Assembly: GCA_050699055.1 (NCBI GenBank) | Contig: JBOHCT010000075.1 | Span: 1 to 18,413 of the forward strand | Source: JBOHCT01 sp050699055 | Lineage (GTDB): Bacteria > Actinomycetota > Actinomycetes > Streptosporangiales > JBOHCT01 | Direction of reading: 5' to 3' | DNA: 18,413 bases | Notes under the pieces: model-generated | What the model was told of the DNA's origin: nothing | Database searches by the model: none | Seen by the model: only the letters and a program-made list of their open reading frames with translations | Program-made: the position numbers and the translations under genes | In this document: piece by piece, positions 7,054 through 13,310 of the stretch | Layout of the letters: each line of letters starts with the position of its first letter | Numbering within the stretch: the stretch's first letter is position 1

Positions 7054-7890
7054 ATGGCGAACGTCTCCGCCGCGGATGTCAAGCGGCTGCGTGAGATCAC
7101 TGCCGCCGGCATGATGGACTGCAAGAACGCCTTGCAGGACGCCGATGGCGACATGGACAAGGCGATAGAGACCCTACGCCTGAAGGGGGCGAAGGACGTC
7201 GGCAAGCGCGAGTCTCGTACGGCCTCCAACGGGCTGGTGATGGCTCATCTGGAGGGCACGTCACTTGGTGTGCTCGTCGAGGTCAACTCCGAGACGGACT
7301 TCGTCGCCAAGAACGACCGGTTCAAGGCACTCGGGTCCCAGCTGGCCGCCCAGATAGCGAAGGAGCGGCCGGCCGACGTGAGCACCCTTCTCGAGACGGA
7401 GACCGGCGACGGCACCACAGTGGCCGAGCTTGTCAAGGACACCGCCGCCGCGCTTGGGGAGAAGATCGAGGTCCGCAGGTTCGCGATCCTCGACGACGGG
7501 TACATCGCGTCGTACCTTCACCGCACCAGCAGCGACCTCCCACCGACGATCGGCGTTCTGGTCGAGCTTACGGGCGACCAGCCTGAGGTGGCGAAGGAGA
7601 TCGCGCAGCATATCGCCGCGATGTCTCCCCATTACGTGTCCCGGGATGAGGTACCGGCGGAGACCGTCGAGCAGGAGCGCAGGCTCGCCGAGCGGATGGC
7701 CCGTGACGAGGGCAAGCCGGAGAAGGCCGTGCCCAAGATCGTCGAGGGCCGGGTGGGCGCTTACTTCAAGGACTTCGTGCTCCTCGAGCAGCCGTTTGTC
7801 AAGGACGGCAAGAAGTCCGTCGGCGCGGTGCTTGAGGAGGTCGGGGTCGGGCTCACACGCTTCGTCAGGTTCAAGGTCGGCCAGGCCTGA
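7054..7890 (+). CDS. tsf: Translation elongation factor EF-Ts
   Basis: Guanine-nucleotide exchange factor for EF-Tu. The 278-aa product has the N-terminal UBA-like domain (residues 1-55, KRLREITAAGMMDCKNAL) followed by the hallmark TDFVAKND (81-88) that inserts near the EF-Tu nucleotide site. The dimerisation/core subdomains run to the C-terminus (KIVEGRVGAYFKDFVLLEQPFVKD, then VGVGLTRFVRFKVGQA). The length is normal for actinobacteria. It lies 53 bases after rpsB, the standard partner, and is probably cotranscribed. CGGGC/GCCCG (7891-7909) can form a weak hairpin directly after the stop, with no T-tract. Confidence 0.97.
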   Translation: MANVSAADVKRLREITAAGMMDCKNALQDADGDMDKAIETLRLKGAKDVGKRESRTASNGLVMAHLEGTSLGVLVEVNSETDFVAKNDRFKALGSQLAAQIAKERPADVSTLLETETGDGTTVAELVKDTAAALGEKIEVRRFAILDDGYIASYLHRTSSDLPPTIGVLVELTGDQPEVAKEIAQHIAAMSPHYVSRDEVPAETVEQERRLAERMARDEGKPEKAVPKIVEGRVGAYFKDFVLLEQPFVKDGKKSVGAVLEEVGVGLTRFVRFKVGQA

Positions 7891-8025
7891 CGGGCCGGCA
7901 GCGCGCCCGACAGAGCGGCCAGCGGCGACCGGGCCGTTTGGTCTTATGAGAGGCTCGTAGGGCACACTGCGTGGTGAGGAGCGAAGGAGCCGTTGGGGAT
8001 CGACGTCGAGAAAGAAGGGGCCGCC

Positions 8026-8811
8026 GTGCAGGACACCGACCGTGGGACCACGGCGACCCCTTTGTCGTTCGCCACCCCGAAAGAGGCCGGCTGGCGCCGG
8101 GTCGTACTGAAGCTGTCCGGCGAGGCTTTCTCCGGCCGTGATCCGCTCGGCATCGACCCGATCACGGTGGCATCGATCGCGGAGGCGGTCGCCGACGCCG
8201 TTCGTGAGGGGCTGCAAGTCGCCGTGGTCGTGGGTGGAGGCAACATGTTCCGCGGCCAGGCTCTCTCCGACGGAGGGATGGACCGCGCCCGCGGCGACTA
8301 CATGGGCATGCTGGGGACGGTGATCAACTGCCTGGCGCTCCAGGATTTCCTGGAGAAGCGGGGAGTCGACACCCGGGTCCAGACCGCCATCGCGATGGGT
8401 CAGGTGGCTGAGCCGTACATCCCGAGGCGGGCGATTCGGCACCTCGAGAAAGGGCGTGTCGTCATCTTCGGTGCTGGCCTCGGCGCGCCGTACTTCTCGA
8501 CCGACACCTCGGCGGCCCAGCGTGCCTTGGAGATCGGAGCGCAGGCGCTGCTCAAGGGGACACGCGTCGATGGCGTATACGACGCCGACCCTCGCACGCA
8601 TCCCGACGCCGTCAAGTTCGATCGTCTCGACTACGGCGAGGTGCTCTCCCGCGGCTTGAAGGTGATGGACGCGACGGCGGTGAGCCTGTGCATGGATAAC
8701 AACCTCCCGATCGTGGTCTTCAGCCTCATGGGGGAGGGCAACATCGTTCGTGCTGTCCGCGGTGAGAAAATCGGCACGCTGGTCTGCTCCGCTGGAGAGG
8801 AGCCTGCGTAA
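8026..8811 (+). CDS. pyrH: Uridylate kinase (UMP kinase)
   Basis: Hexameric amino-acid-kinase-family enzyme that phosphorylates UMP to UDP in pyrimidine nucleotide synthesis. I start at GTG 8026 because GAAGGGG ends five bases before it; a TTG at 7993 would add 11 residues but its AAGGAG is only three bases away. In the 261-aa product the motifs are VVLKLSGEAF (26-35), VVVGGGNMFRG (67-77), RARGDYMGMLGTVIN (87-101), FSTDTSAAQRALEIGA (157-172) and VDGVYDADPRTHPDA (181-195). The C-terminal region SLCMDNNLPIVVFSL is also typical. The 135 bases after tsf may hold a separate promoter; TTGGTC at 7938-7943 has no good -10 partner. frr follows. Confidence 0.95.
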   Translation: MQDTDRGTTATPLSFATPKEAGWRRVVLKLSGEAFSGRDPLGIDPITVASIAEAVADAVREGLQVAVVVGGGNMFRGQALSDGGMDRARGDYMGMLGTVINCLALQDFLEKRGVDTRVQTAIAMGQVAEPYIPRRAIRHLEKGRVVIFGAGLGAPYFSTDTSAAQRALEIGAQALLKGTRVDGVYDADPRTHPDAVKFDRLDYGEVLSRGLKVMDATAVSLCMDNNLPIVVFSLMGEGNIVRAVRGEKIGTLVCSAGEEPA

Positions 8812-8834
8812 AGTGCGGGAGTGAGACCGCAGCC

Positions 8835-8888
8835 ATCGGGAGACCGGGAGCGATCGGGAGACCCGGAGCAATGGGGAGACGCTGTGAT
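8835..8888 (+). repeat. Three degenerate 18-bp tandem repeats ahead of frr
   Basis: ATCGGGAGACCGGGAGCG, ATCGGGAGACCCGGAGCA and ATGGGGAGACGCTGTGAT follow one another with an 18-base period. The last copy supplies the GGGGAG ribosome-binding site and runs into the frr GTG. The earlier copies therefore carry RBS-like GGGAG words 18 and 36 bases further up. In the frr frame they are also open, so an N-terminally extended product from GTG 8821 cannot be excluded. Confidence 0.75.
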
Positions 8889-9441
8889 CGACGAGACACT
8901 CCTCGAGGCCGAGGACAAGATGGACAAGGCCGTGGTGGTGGCGAGGGACGATCTCGCCTCCGTCCGTACCGGTCGCGCCCACCCGAACATGTTCAGCAAG
9001 ATACTTGTCGACTATTACGGGACGAAGACCTCGGTCAACCAGCTCGCCTCCTTTCACGTCCCGGAGGCACGCATGATCGTCATCGCTCCATTCGACAGGA
9101 ACTCCCTGCGGGCGATCGAGAGGTCGATTCGCGACAGTGACCTCGGGGTCAACCCCACCGACGACGGCACTGTCATCCGTGTGGTCTTTCCCGAGCTGTC
9201 CGAGGAGCGGCGCAAGGAATACGTCCGTGTCGCCAGGCACAAGGCGGAGGACTCTCGGATCGCCATCCGCAACGTCCGGCGCCACGCCAAGGACGCCCTC
9301 GACAAGATGGCGAAGAGCGGTGACGCCAGCGAGGACGATGTCCATCGTGCGGAGAAGGAGCTCGACGACCTGACACACAAGCATGTCGTCCAGGTCGACG
9401 AACTGCTCAAGCACAAGGAATCCGAGCTTCTCGAGGTCTAA
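8884..9441 (+). CDS. frr: Ribosome recycling factor
   Basis: Works with EF-G to split the post-termination ribosome. GTG 8884 is chosen because it gives the canonical VIDETLLEAEDKMDKAV start and exactly the usual 185 aa, with GGGGAG (8873-8878) five bases upstream. The family signature regions are present: three-helix-bundle domain I (residues 1-30 and about 105-185), the conserved VRTGRAHPNMF (26-36), the beta-rich domain II (about 31-104: VDYYGTKTSVNQLASF, FDRNSLRAIERSI, LGVNPTDDGTVIRV) and ELSEERRKEYVR. It lies 72 bases after pyrH and three bases before cdsA. Confidence 0.96.
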   Translation: MIDETLLEAEDKMDKAVVVARDDLASVRTGRAHPNMFSKILVDYYGTKTSVNQLASFHVPEARMIVIAPFDRNSLRAIERSIRDSDLGVNPTDDGTVIRVVFPELSEERRKEYVRVARHKAEDSRIAIRNVRRHAKDALDKMAKSGDASEDDVHRAEKELDDLTHKHVVQVDELLKHKESELLEV

Positions 9442-9444
9442 GGG

Positions 9445-10323
9445 TTGGACGTCGACGAGCCCCGGGGACCACGCGGCGGGTCGCCGGGGGGAGGGCGTTC
9501 GCGTTCGCCGGGTCGCGCCGGGCGAAACCTTCCGGTCGCGATCGGGGTCGGCGTCGGTCTCGGTGCCCTGGTCGTCGCCGCGCTCTACACGATCAAGCTC
9601 GCTTTCGTCGCCCTCGCGATCGTCGCGGTCGGCCTGGCCGTCTGGGAGCTGGCGCGGGCATTGGGCGCCGGGGGGGCACGGGTGCCGCTCATCCCCGTCC
9701 TGGTCGGCGCCGTGGCGATGCTCGTTGGAGCGTACGAGCGGGGAGCGGGTGCCCTCGTCGTCATCGTCGCCCTCACCGCCGTCGCCGTGTTCGTGTGGCG
9801 GCTGCCAGAAGGCGCCGACGGGTACGTACGGGATGTCAGCGCCGGAGTCTTCGCGTCCGTGTACGTGCCCTTTCTCGCGGGGTTCGTGATGATGCTGCTC
9901 TCCCCGCACGACGGTCCCGATCGCGTCATGACCTTCGTTGGCGTCACGACTTGCAGCGATATCGGCGGATACTTCGTGGGGGTACTCGTCGGGCGACATC
10001 CGCTCGCACCGACCATCAGCCCGAAGAAGACCTGGGAGGGGCTCGCCGGGTCTGCCGCGGCCAGCGTCGCCTGCGGGATCGGGCTCGTCTGGTGGCTGCT
10101 GCACGGCGACCTGTGGGAGGGTGCGGTGCTCGGCGGGGCGGTCGTGTGCGCGGCAACCTTGGGCGATCTCGGCGAGTCGATGATGAAGCGCGACCTCGGC
10201 ATCAAGGACATGGGGTCGCTGCTTCCCGGGCACGGCGGCGTCATGGAGCGGCTCGACTCGATCCTGCTGGGTGCCCCTGTCGCGTGGATCGTCTTGACTG
10301 CGCTCGTACCCCCGCCCTCGTGA
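9445..10323 (+). CDS. cdsA: Phosphatidate cytidylyltransferase (CDP-diacylglycerol synthase)
   Basis: Integral membrane enzyme converting phosphatidic acid and CTP to CDP-diacylglycerol for phospholipid synthesis. The 292-aa product starts at TTG three bases after frr (weak Shine-Dalgarno, AAGGG adjacent), with a Gly/Arg/Ser-rich cytoplasmic N-terminus (1-28). About seven or eight hydrophobic segments follow. Catalytic loops include CSDIGGYFVG (170-179), ISPKKTWEG (191-199) and the CDS signature beginning SMMKRDLGIKDMGSLLPGHG (245-264). The signature ends VMERLD (266-271), with Glu268 where the PROSITE-type pattern has Asp (DRxD); this is conservative but noticeable. rlmN or dxr often follows cdsA in actinobacteria, but here a convergent gene does. 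Confidence 0.94.
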   Translation: MDVDEPRGPRGGSPGGGRSRSPGRAGRNLPVAIGVGVGLGALVVAALYTIKLAFVALAIVAVGLAVWELARALGAGGARVPLIPVLVGAVAMLVGAYERGAGALVVIVALTAVAVFVWRLPEGADGYVRDVSAGVFASVYVPFLAGFVMMLLSPHDGPDRVMTFVGVTTCSDIGGYFVGVLVGRHPLAPTISPKKTWEGLAGSAAASVACGIGLVWWLLHGDLWEGAVLGGAVVCAATLGDLGESMMKRDLGIKDMGSLLPGHGGVMERLDSILLGAPVAWIVLTALVPPPS

Positions 10324-10339
10324 CCTCCCGTGGTGGGTC
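10322..10339. terminator. Candidate bidirectional terminator hairpin between cdsA and the SUFU-like gene
   Basis: GACCTCCC-GT-GGTGGGTC folds with six Watson-Crick pairs, one T-G pair and one mismatch around a tight loop. It occupies the short gap between the converging stop codons, where a shared terminator would be expected. There is no T-tract on either side and the loop is very small, so support is weak. Confidence 0.25.
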
Positions 10340-10344
10340 GCTGT

Positions 10345-11448
10345 CTAGAGGCCGAGCACCCAGCTTCTGCCCGCCAGGCTCAGCTCATCGACGAGAGCCC
10401 TCGCGCCCTCGCGGTTGGCCAGGTCGCACTCGCTCGCGCTGAGGGGCACGAGCCACAACCACCGCACGGTGTCGCCACGAAGGGAGAACCCCGCGAGGTC
10501 GGGCGGAAGAGGACCGGGGAGCAGGGACGGATCACCGAGTATCAGCACCCCTCGGTGCCCCTCGCGAACCCAGGGTCCTTCGCCGAGCCGTACGTGGTGG
10601 CCGTGAGCAAGCCATGTGCACGCGCGCCAGGGGTACGTCGCGAGCTGTCGGAAGATCGGGAGCGCGTCCTCGGTCGGCCCTCTGGTCGCGAGCGCGAGCT
10701 CGATCCGGCCATGCTGGTAGCCATTGTCGTCGCCGGGCTGCGTGTCAGGAACCGGCATCCGCTGGCAGCTCATTCCGACCGTCGAGACGATCGTGAAGGG
10801 ACGGTCCGCGGTCGGCAGGTGTTCAGTCGCGCCGACCGCCGGCAGCGGGGCGTCATCGACCGGCCAGTAGCGGCCGCCGGCGCCGAGTCGCTCGGCGAGG
10901 TGGTCGAGCAGCTCGCGTTGGTACACCCGCCAGGTGTTCGTGGCGAGGCGCCATCGCCAGAAGTCCCTCGATCGCTCGATCCAGGGGCCGAGGCGCGGTG
11001 CCGCCTCGTCGAGCGGCCAGGCGAGCGGCGTAGCGCCCCGAGACTCGGCGGCGTAACCGGGGCTGTCGTCGCCTGTCCCCGCGGGAATGACCGCGAGCAG
11101 CTTCCTTTCCGCGAACAGCGCGACCGCGTCGCCCTCCTCGAACCACACGACCTCGAACGACCGCCGGGACAGCGGCCGCCTGCCTTCGGGGTGCTTGGTC
11201 CACCTCGCGGGCATAGGGGGCGGGCGCCCGTCGGCCGCACGCGACCGGTCGAGATCAGGCGGGGCCGGCACGTGGTTGGCGAGCCACACCCATCCGCACA
11301 GCTGTTCGGAGGCGTCGAGGAGGTAGGCCATTGTGGTCACGCGGTCAGCCTCGACGACGACGCGGCGCGACGCGTAGGGGTTGGTCTCGGCGAGGAGAAG
11401 GCGTGGAGCTCGCGATCCGAGACGCCCCCAGCGGCCGAGGGACGGCAT
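10345..11448 (-). CDS. Suppressor-of-fused (SUFU)-like domain protein
   Basis: Cytoplasmic protein of 367 aa from ATG 11448; a GTG at 11487 would add 13 Arg-rich residues, and neither start has a strong Shine-Dalgarno. The C-terminal half resembles bacterial SUFU domains: FTIVSTVGMSCQRMP (218-232), GRIELALAT (247-255), LATYPWRACTWLAHGHHV (269-286) and a closing ELSLAGRSWVL (355-365). The N-terminal half (about 20-150) has a conserved-looking block typical of actinobacterial relatives, with AYLLDASEQLCGWVWLANH (41-59), HPEGRRPL (86-93) and WFEEGDAVALF (102-112). Bacterial SUFU proteins are poorly understood; some sit in toxin-immunity loci, but no toxin is visible here. It is convergent with cdsA and divergent from the hydrogenase operon, so it shares that upstream region. 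The assignment rests on remembered motifs. Confidence 0.75.
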   Translation of the reverse strand: MPSLGRWGRLGSRAPRLLLAETNPYASRRVVVEADRVTTMAYLLDASEQLCGWVWLANHVPAPPDLDRSRAADGRPPPMPARWTKHPEGRRPLSRRSFEVVWFEEGDAVALFAERKLLAVIPAGTGDDSPGYAAESRGATPLAWPLDEAAPRLGPWIERSRDFWRWRLATNTWRVYQRELLDHLAERLGAGGRYWPVDDAPLPAVGATEHLPTADRPFTIVSTVGMSCQRMPVPDTQPGDDNGYQHGRIELALATRGPTEDALPIFRQLATYPWRACTWLAHGHHVRLGEGPWVREGHRGVLILGDPSLLPGPLPPDLAGFSLRGDTVRWLWLVPLSASECDLANREGARALVDELSLAGRSWVLGL

Positions 11449-11529
11449 GTCCCGCACTCTACGCTCCGACCGGCGGCGTTCCGTCACTCACGTCGCCCGG
11501 GTACAGCGTACGGGGCTACCGGACCACAT

Positions 11530-11546
11530 CGTGACAATCCGTGACA
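11530..11546. promoter_or_regulatory. Short direct repeat CGTGACA x2, one helical turn apart
   Basis: CGTGACA at 11530-11536 and again at 11540-11546 have a 10-base period, in the divergent gap between the SUFU-like gene and the hydrogenase operon. An inverted relative, CGTCACG, lies at 11643-11649 next to the operon's ribosome-binding site. Same-face spacing suits a dimeric or cooperative DNA-binding protein, but the protein is unknown. Confidence 0.35.
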
Positions 11547-11555
11547 GGCGGTAGC

Positions 11556-11644
11556 AGTGAGCAACGAAGAGCTGTCCGGAGAGTGAGAAGATTCCTGGCG
11601 CGTGGTCTTGATCGGTACTCGCGAGCGGCGAATAGTGAGCAACG
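11556..11644 (+). repeat. 11-bp direct repeat AGTGAGCAACG flanking and overlapping the operon promoter
   Basis: AGTGAGCAACG occurs at 11556-11566 and, identically, at 11634-11644. The downstream copy overlaps the candidate -10 and predicted start of transcription of the hydrogenase operon; the upstream copy lies about 40 bases before the -35. This is the arrangement of a paired operator, but function is inferred from position only. Confidence 0.5.
11608..11636 (+). promoter_or_regulatory. Candidate promoter of the hydrogenase operon
   Basis: TTGATC (11608-11613) and AATAGT (11631-11636) are 17 bases apart and each matches four of six bases of the TTGACA/TATAAT consensus. Transcription would start near 11643, giving a leader of about 20 bases that contains the GGAGG ribosome-binding site at 11651-11655. 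It is the best sigma-70-like pair in the divergent gap. Confidence 0.45.
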
Positions 11645-11663
11645 TCACGAGGAGGTGAGCGCG

Positions 11664-12296
11664 ATGGCGGACTCGTCGAACTCGTTCTTCGACGGGGGAG
11701 AGGCGGCGCGGGAGGTCTTCGCCCGTCGTCGTGACCCCGGCAGGCTGCTGGCCGACGACGCCGAACGGGTCGCGCGCGCGTGCCACGATATGGCGACGCG
11801 TTTCCATCGTGGCGGCAAGCTCGTTGTCTTCGGCAACGGAGGCGCCACCACCGACGCCCAGCACATCTCGGTGGAGTTCGTCCACCCGGTGATCGTGGGC
11901 AAGCGCGCGCTCCCCGCCCTCTCCCTCACCAACGACATCGCCACCCTCACCGGCTTGGCGAAGCGGGAGGGCTTCGGGGAGGTCTTCGCGCACCAGCTAC
12001 GCCAGTTGGCCGCGCCCGAGGACATCGCTCTGGGGCTGTCCGCCGACGGCCAGTGCGCGAACGTCCTGCGTGGCTTCGAGGTCGCTCACGACATGGGCCT
12101 TTTGACGGTGGCCCTCCTCGGCGGCGACGGTGGCGCGATCGCGGCGAGCCCCGCGGTCGACCACGCGATCGTCGCTCACAGTGACGATCCGCGGATCGTC
12201 AAGGAAGTGCACGTGACGATCTACCACATCCTGTGGGAGCTGGTGCACGTGTTCTTCGAGCAGCCGGGTGTGCTCGAACCGGAGGTGGTCGGATGA
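11664..12296 (+). CDS. GmhA-like SIS-domain protein 1, phosphate loop degenerate
   Basis: First gene of the hydrogenase operon, 210 aa. ATG 11664 is chosen because GGAGG lies eight bases before it. GmhA isomerises sedoheptulose 7-phosphate; this is a single-SIS relative with GNGGATTDAQH (57-67), LPALSLTNDIATLTGL (83-98) and a C-terminal helix EVHVTIYHILWELVHVFFE (181-199). Aligned to E. coli GmhA as I recall it, catalytic Glu65 and His180 are kept (Glu71, His183). The phosphate-binding STSGNS loop, however, reads SADGQC (126-131), replacing Thr120, Ser121 and Ser124 by Ala, Asp and Cys. It may no longer bind a sugar phosphate alone. Its stop overlaps the HypC-like start as ATGA. Databases would likely call it an SIS-domain or D-sedoheptulose 7-phosphate isomerase. 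Confidence 0.88.
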   Translation: MADSSNSFFDGGEAAREVFARRRDPGRLLADDAERVARACHDMATRFHRGGKLVVFGNGGATTDAQHISVEFVHPVIVGKRALPALSLTNDIATLTGLAKREGFGEVFAHQLRQLAAPEDIALGLSADGQCANVLRGFEVAHDMGLLTVALLGGDGGAIAASPAVDHAIVAHSDDPRIVKEVHVTIYHILWELVHVFFEQPGVLEPEVVG

Positions 12297-12556
12297 CTGG
12301 CGTGCCAGAGTCCGGGTTCCTTCCTTTGGCCGATCGGCAACCCGGGCCTACCGTTCCCCGCTGCTACGACGACGTGTGCATCACGTGCTCGGACGAGGCT
12401 GTGCGCGTCCGCGTGATGCGGCTCCTTGGCGACGACCTGGCCATGGTCGACACCGGGGTGAGCGAGGAGGAGGTGAGCGTCGCCTTGGTCCCGGCGGAGG
12501 TGGGCGACACCATTCTCGTTCATGCCAAAGAGGCGATCGCCGTCGTAGACGGGTGA
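12293..12556 (+). CDS. HypC/HupF-like hydrogenase maturation chaperone
   Basis: Small (87 aa) HypC-family protein. HypC, with HypD, carries the Fe(CN)2CO unit to the hydrogenase large subunit. The OB-fold-like core is recognisable in AVRVRVMRLLGDDLAMVDTG (36-55), VSVALVPAEVGDTILVHAKEA (61-81) and the final IAVVDG. Canonical HypC begins Met-Cys with Cys2 as the essential ligand. Here about 27 residues precede the core, and the equivalent Cys appears to be Cys29 in VCITCSD (28-34), with Cys32 and Cys24 nearby. This CITCSD variant recurs, as far as I recall, in HypC/HupF annotations next to actinobacterial hydrogenases. The start overlaps the preceding stop as ATGA, and the gene lies between two SIS-domain genes. 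No hypD, hypE or hypF is in the window. Confidence 0.8.
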   Translation: MTGVPESGFLPLADRQPGPTVPRCYDDVCITCSDEAVRVRVMRLLGDDLAMVDTGVSEEEVSVALVPAEVGDTILVHAKEAIAVVDG

Positions 12557-12578
12557 GACGACCCGAAAGGTCGACGTG

Positions 12579-13310
12579 ATGGCAAGTGAAGGAAGCGTTG
12601 GCGGTGCTGGCGGCGTTGAAGCGCTGTACCCCTTCCTGTATGAGGGTCAGGCCGATCTGGACGCCGTGCTGAAGGAGGTCACCGAGTCGACGGCCGCGAA
12701 GGCGAAAGAGATCGTCGCGGTACGGGAGCAGGTGCTCGAGCGATACGCGGACGAGCTCATGGCCTGTGCGGAGCAGATGGCGACGCGGTTCGCGGCCGGC
12801 GGGCGGCTCTTCGCCTGCGGCAACGGGGGCAGCAGCACCGACGCCCAGGAGCTCGCCACGACGTTCCTGCAGGCCGCGCGCGGGGGACGTCCGCTTCCCG
12901 CGCTATCGCTGACCAACGACATCTCGGTCGTGACCGCGCTATCCAACGACATCGACTACGATGTCGTGTTCGCGCGGCAGATCGCGGCGTTCGGGCGGCG
13001 CGACGACATCGCCGTCTGCATGTCGACCAGTGGTAACTCCGCCAACCTCGTCGCGGCCTTCGAGGAGGCCAACCGGCGTGGCTTGCTCACGGTGGGCCTG
13101 GCCGGCTACGAGGGCGGCACGATGGCCGAGCTCGACACGATCGACTACCTGTTCGTGGTGTCGTCGGCGTCGGTGCATCGCATCCAGGAGGCGCAGACCA
13201 CCATTTACCACGCCCTGTGGGAGCTGACGCAACGCGCCTTCGAGATGTCATCGCAGGAGGATCAGCGGCCCCCCCTAGTGGGCCCAAACGAAAGGGGGCG
13301 GAGCGGATGA
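12579..13310 (+). CDS. GmhA/DiaA-like SIS-domain protein 2, catalytic residues substituted
   Basis: A second single-SIS protein, 243 aa. ATG 12579 has GAAAGG eight bases upstream; the adjacent GTG 12576 would add one residue. A helical N-terminal extension (about 15-70) precedes the SIS core: ACGNGGSSTDAQE (79-91), LPALSLTNDISVVTAL (106-121), intact phosphate loop STSGNSAN (149-156) and LLTVGLAGYEGG (169-180). The positions of GmhA catalytic Glu65 and His180 are Thr95 and Gln206 (RIQEAQTTIYH), so it should not isomerise sedoheptulose 7-phosphate alone. It is the mirror image of SIS protein 1, which keeps the catalytic residues but loses the loop. Similar non-catalytic SIS proteins exist (DiaA). 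Its stop overlaps the hydrogenase small-subunit start as ATGA, so it is tightly linked to the enzyme. Confidence 0.88.
   Translation: MASEGSVGGAGGVEALYPFLYEGQADLDAVLKEVTESTAAKAKEIVAVREQVLERYADELMACAEQMATRFAAGGRLFACGNGGSSTDAQELATTFLQAARGGRPLPALSLTNDISVVTALSNDIDYDVVFARQIAAFGRRDDIAVCMSTSGNSANLVAAFEEANRRGLLTVGLAGYEGGTMAELDTIDYLFVVSSASVHRIQEAQTTIYHALWELTQRAFEMSSQEDQRPPLVGPNERGRSG

Noticed and set aside
7891..7909. Terminator after tsf (CGGGC/GCCCG)
   Set aside because: The stem is only five pairs with a nine-base loop and no T-tract; too weak to list as a terminator.
7938..7968. A promoter for pyrH using TTGGTC
   Set aside because: No acceptable -10 at 16-18 bases; CACACT at a 19-base spacing matches only three of six positions.
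7261..10233. A 990-codon open frame on the minus strand across tsf, pyrH, frr and cdsA
   Set aside because: It is antisense to four certain genes, its composition (Arg/Asp/His-rich, no motif) is that of a GC-bias shadow, and it has no ribosome-binding site or family resemblance.
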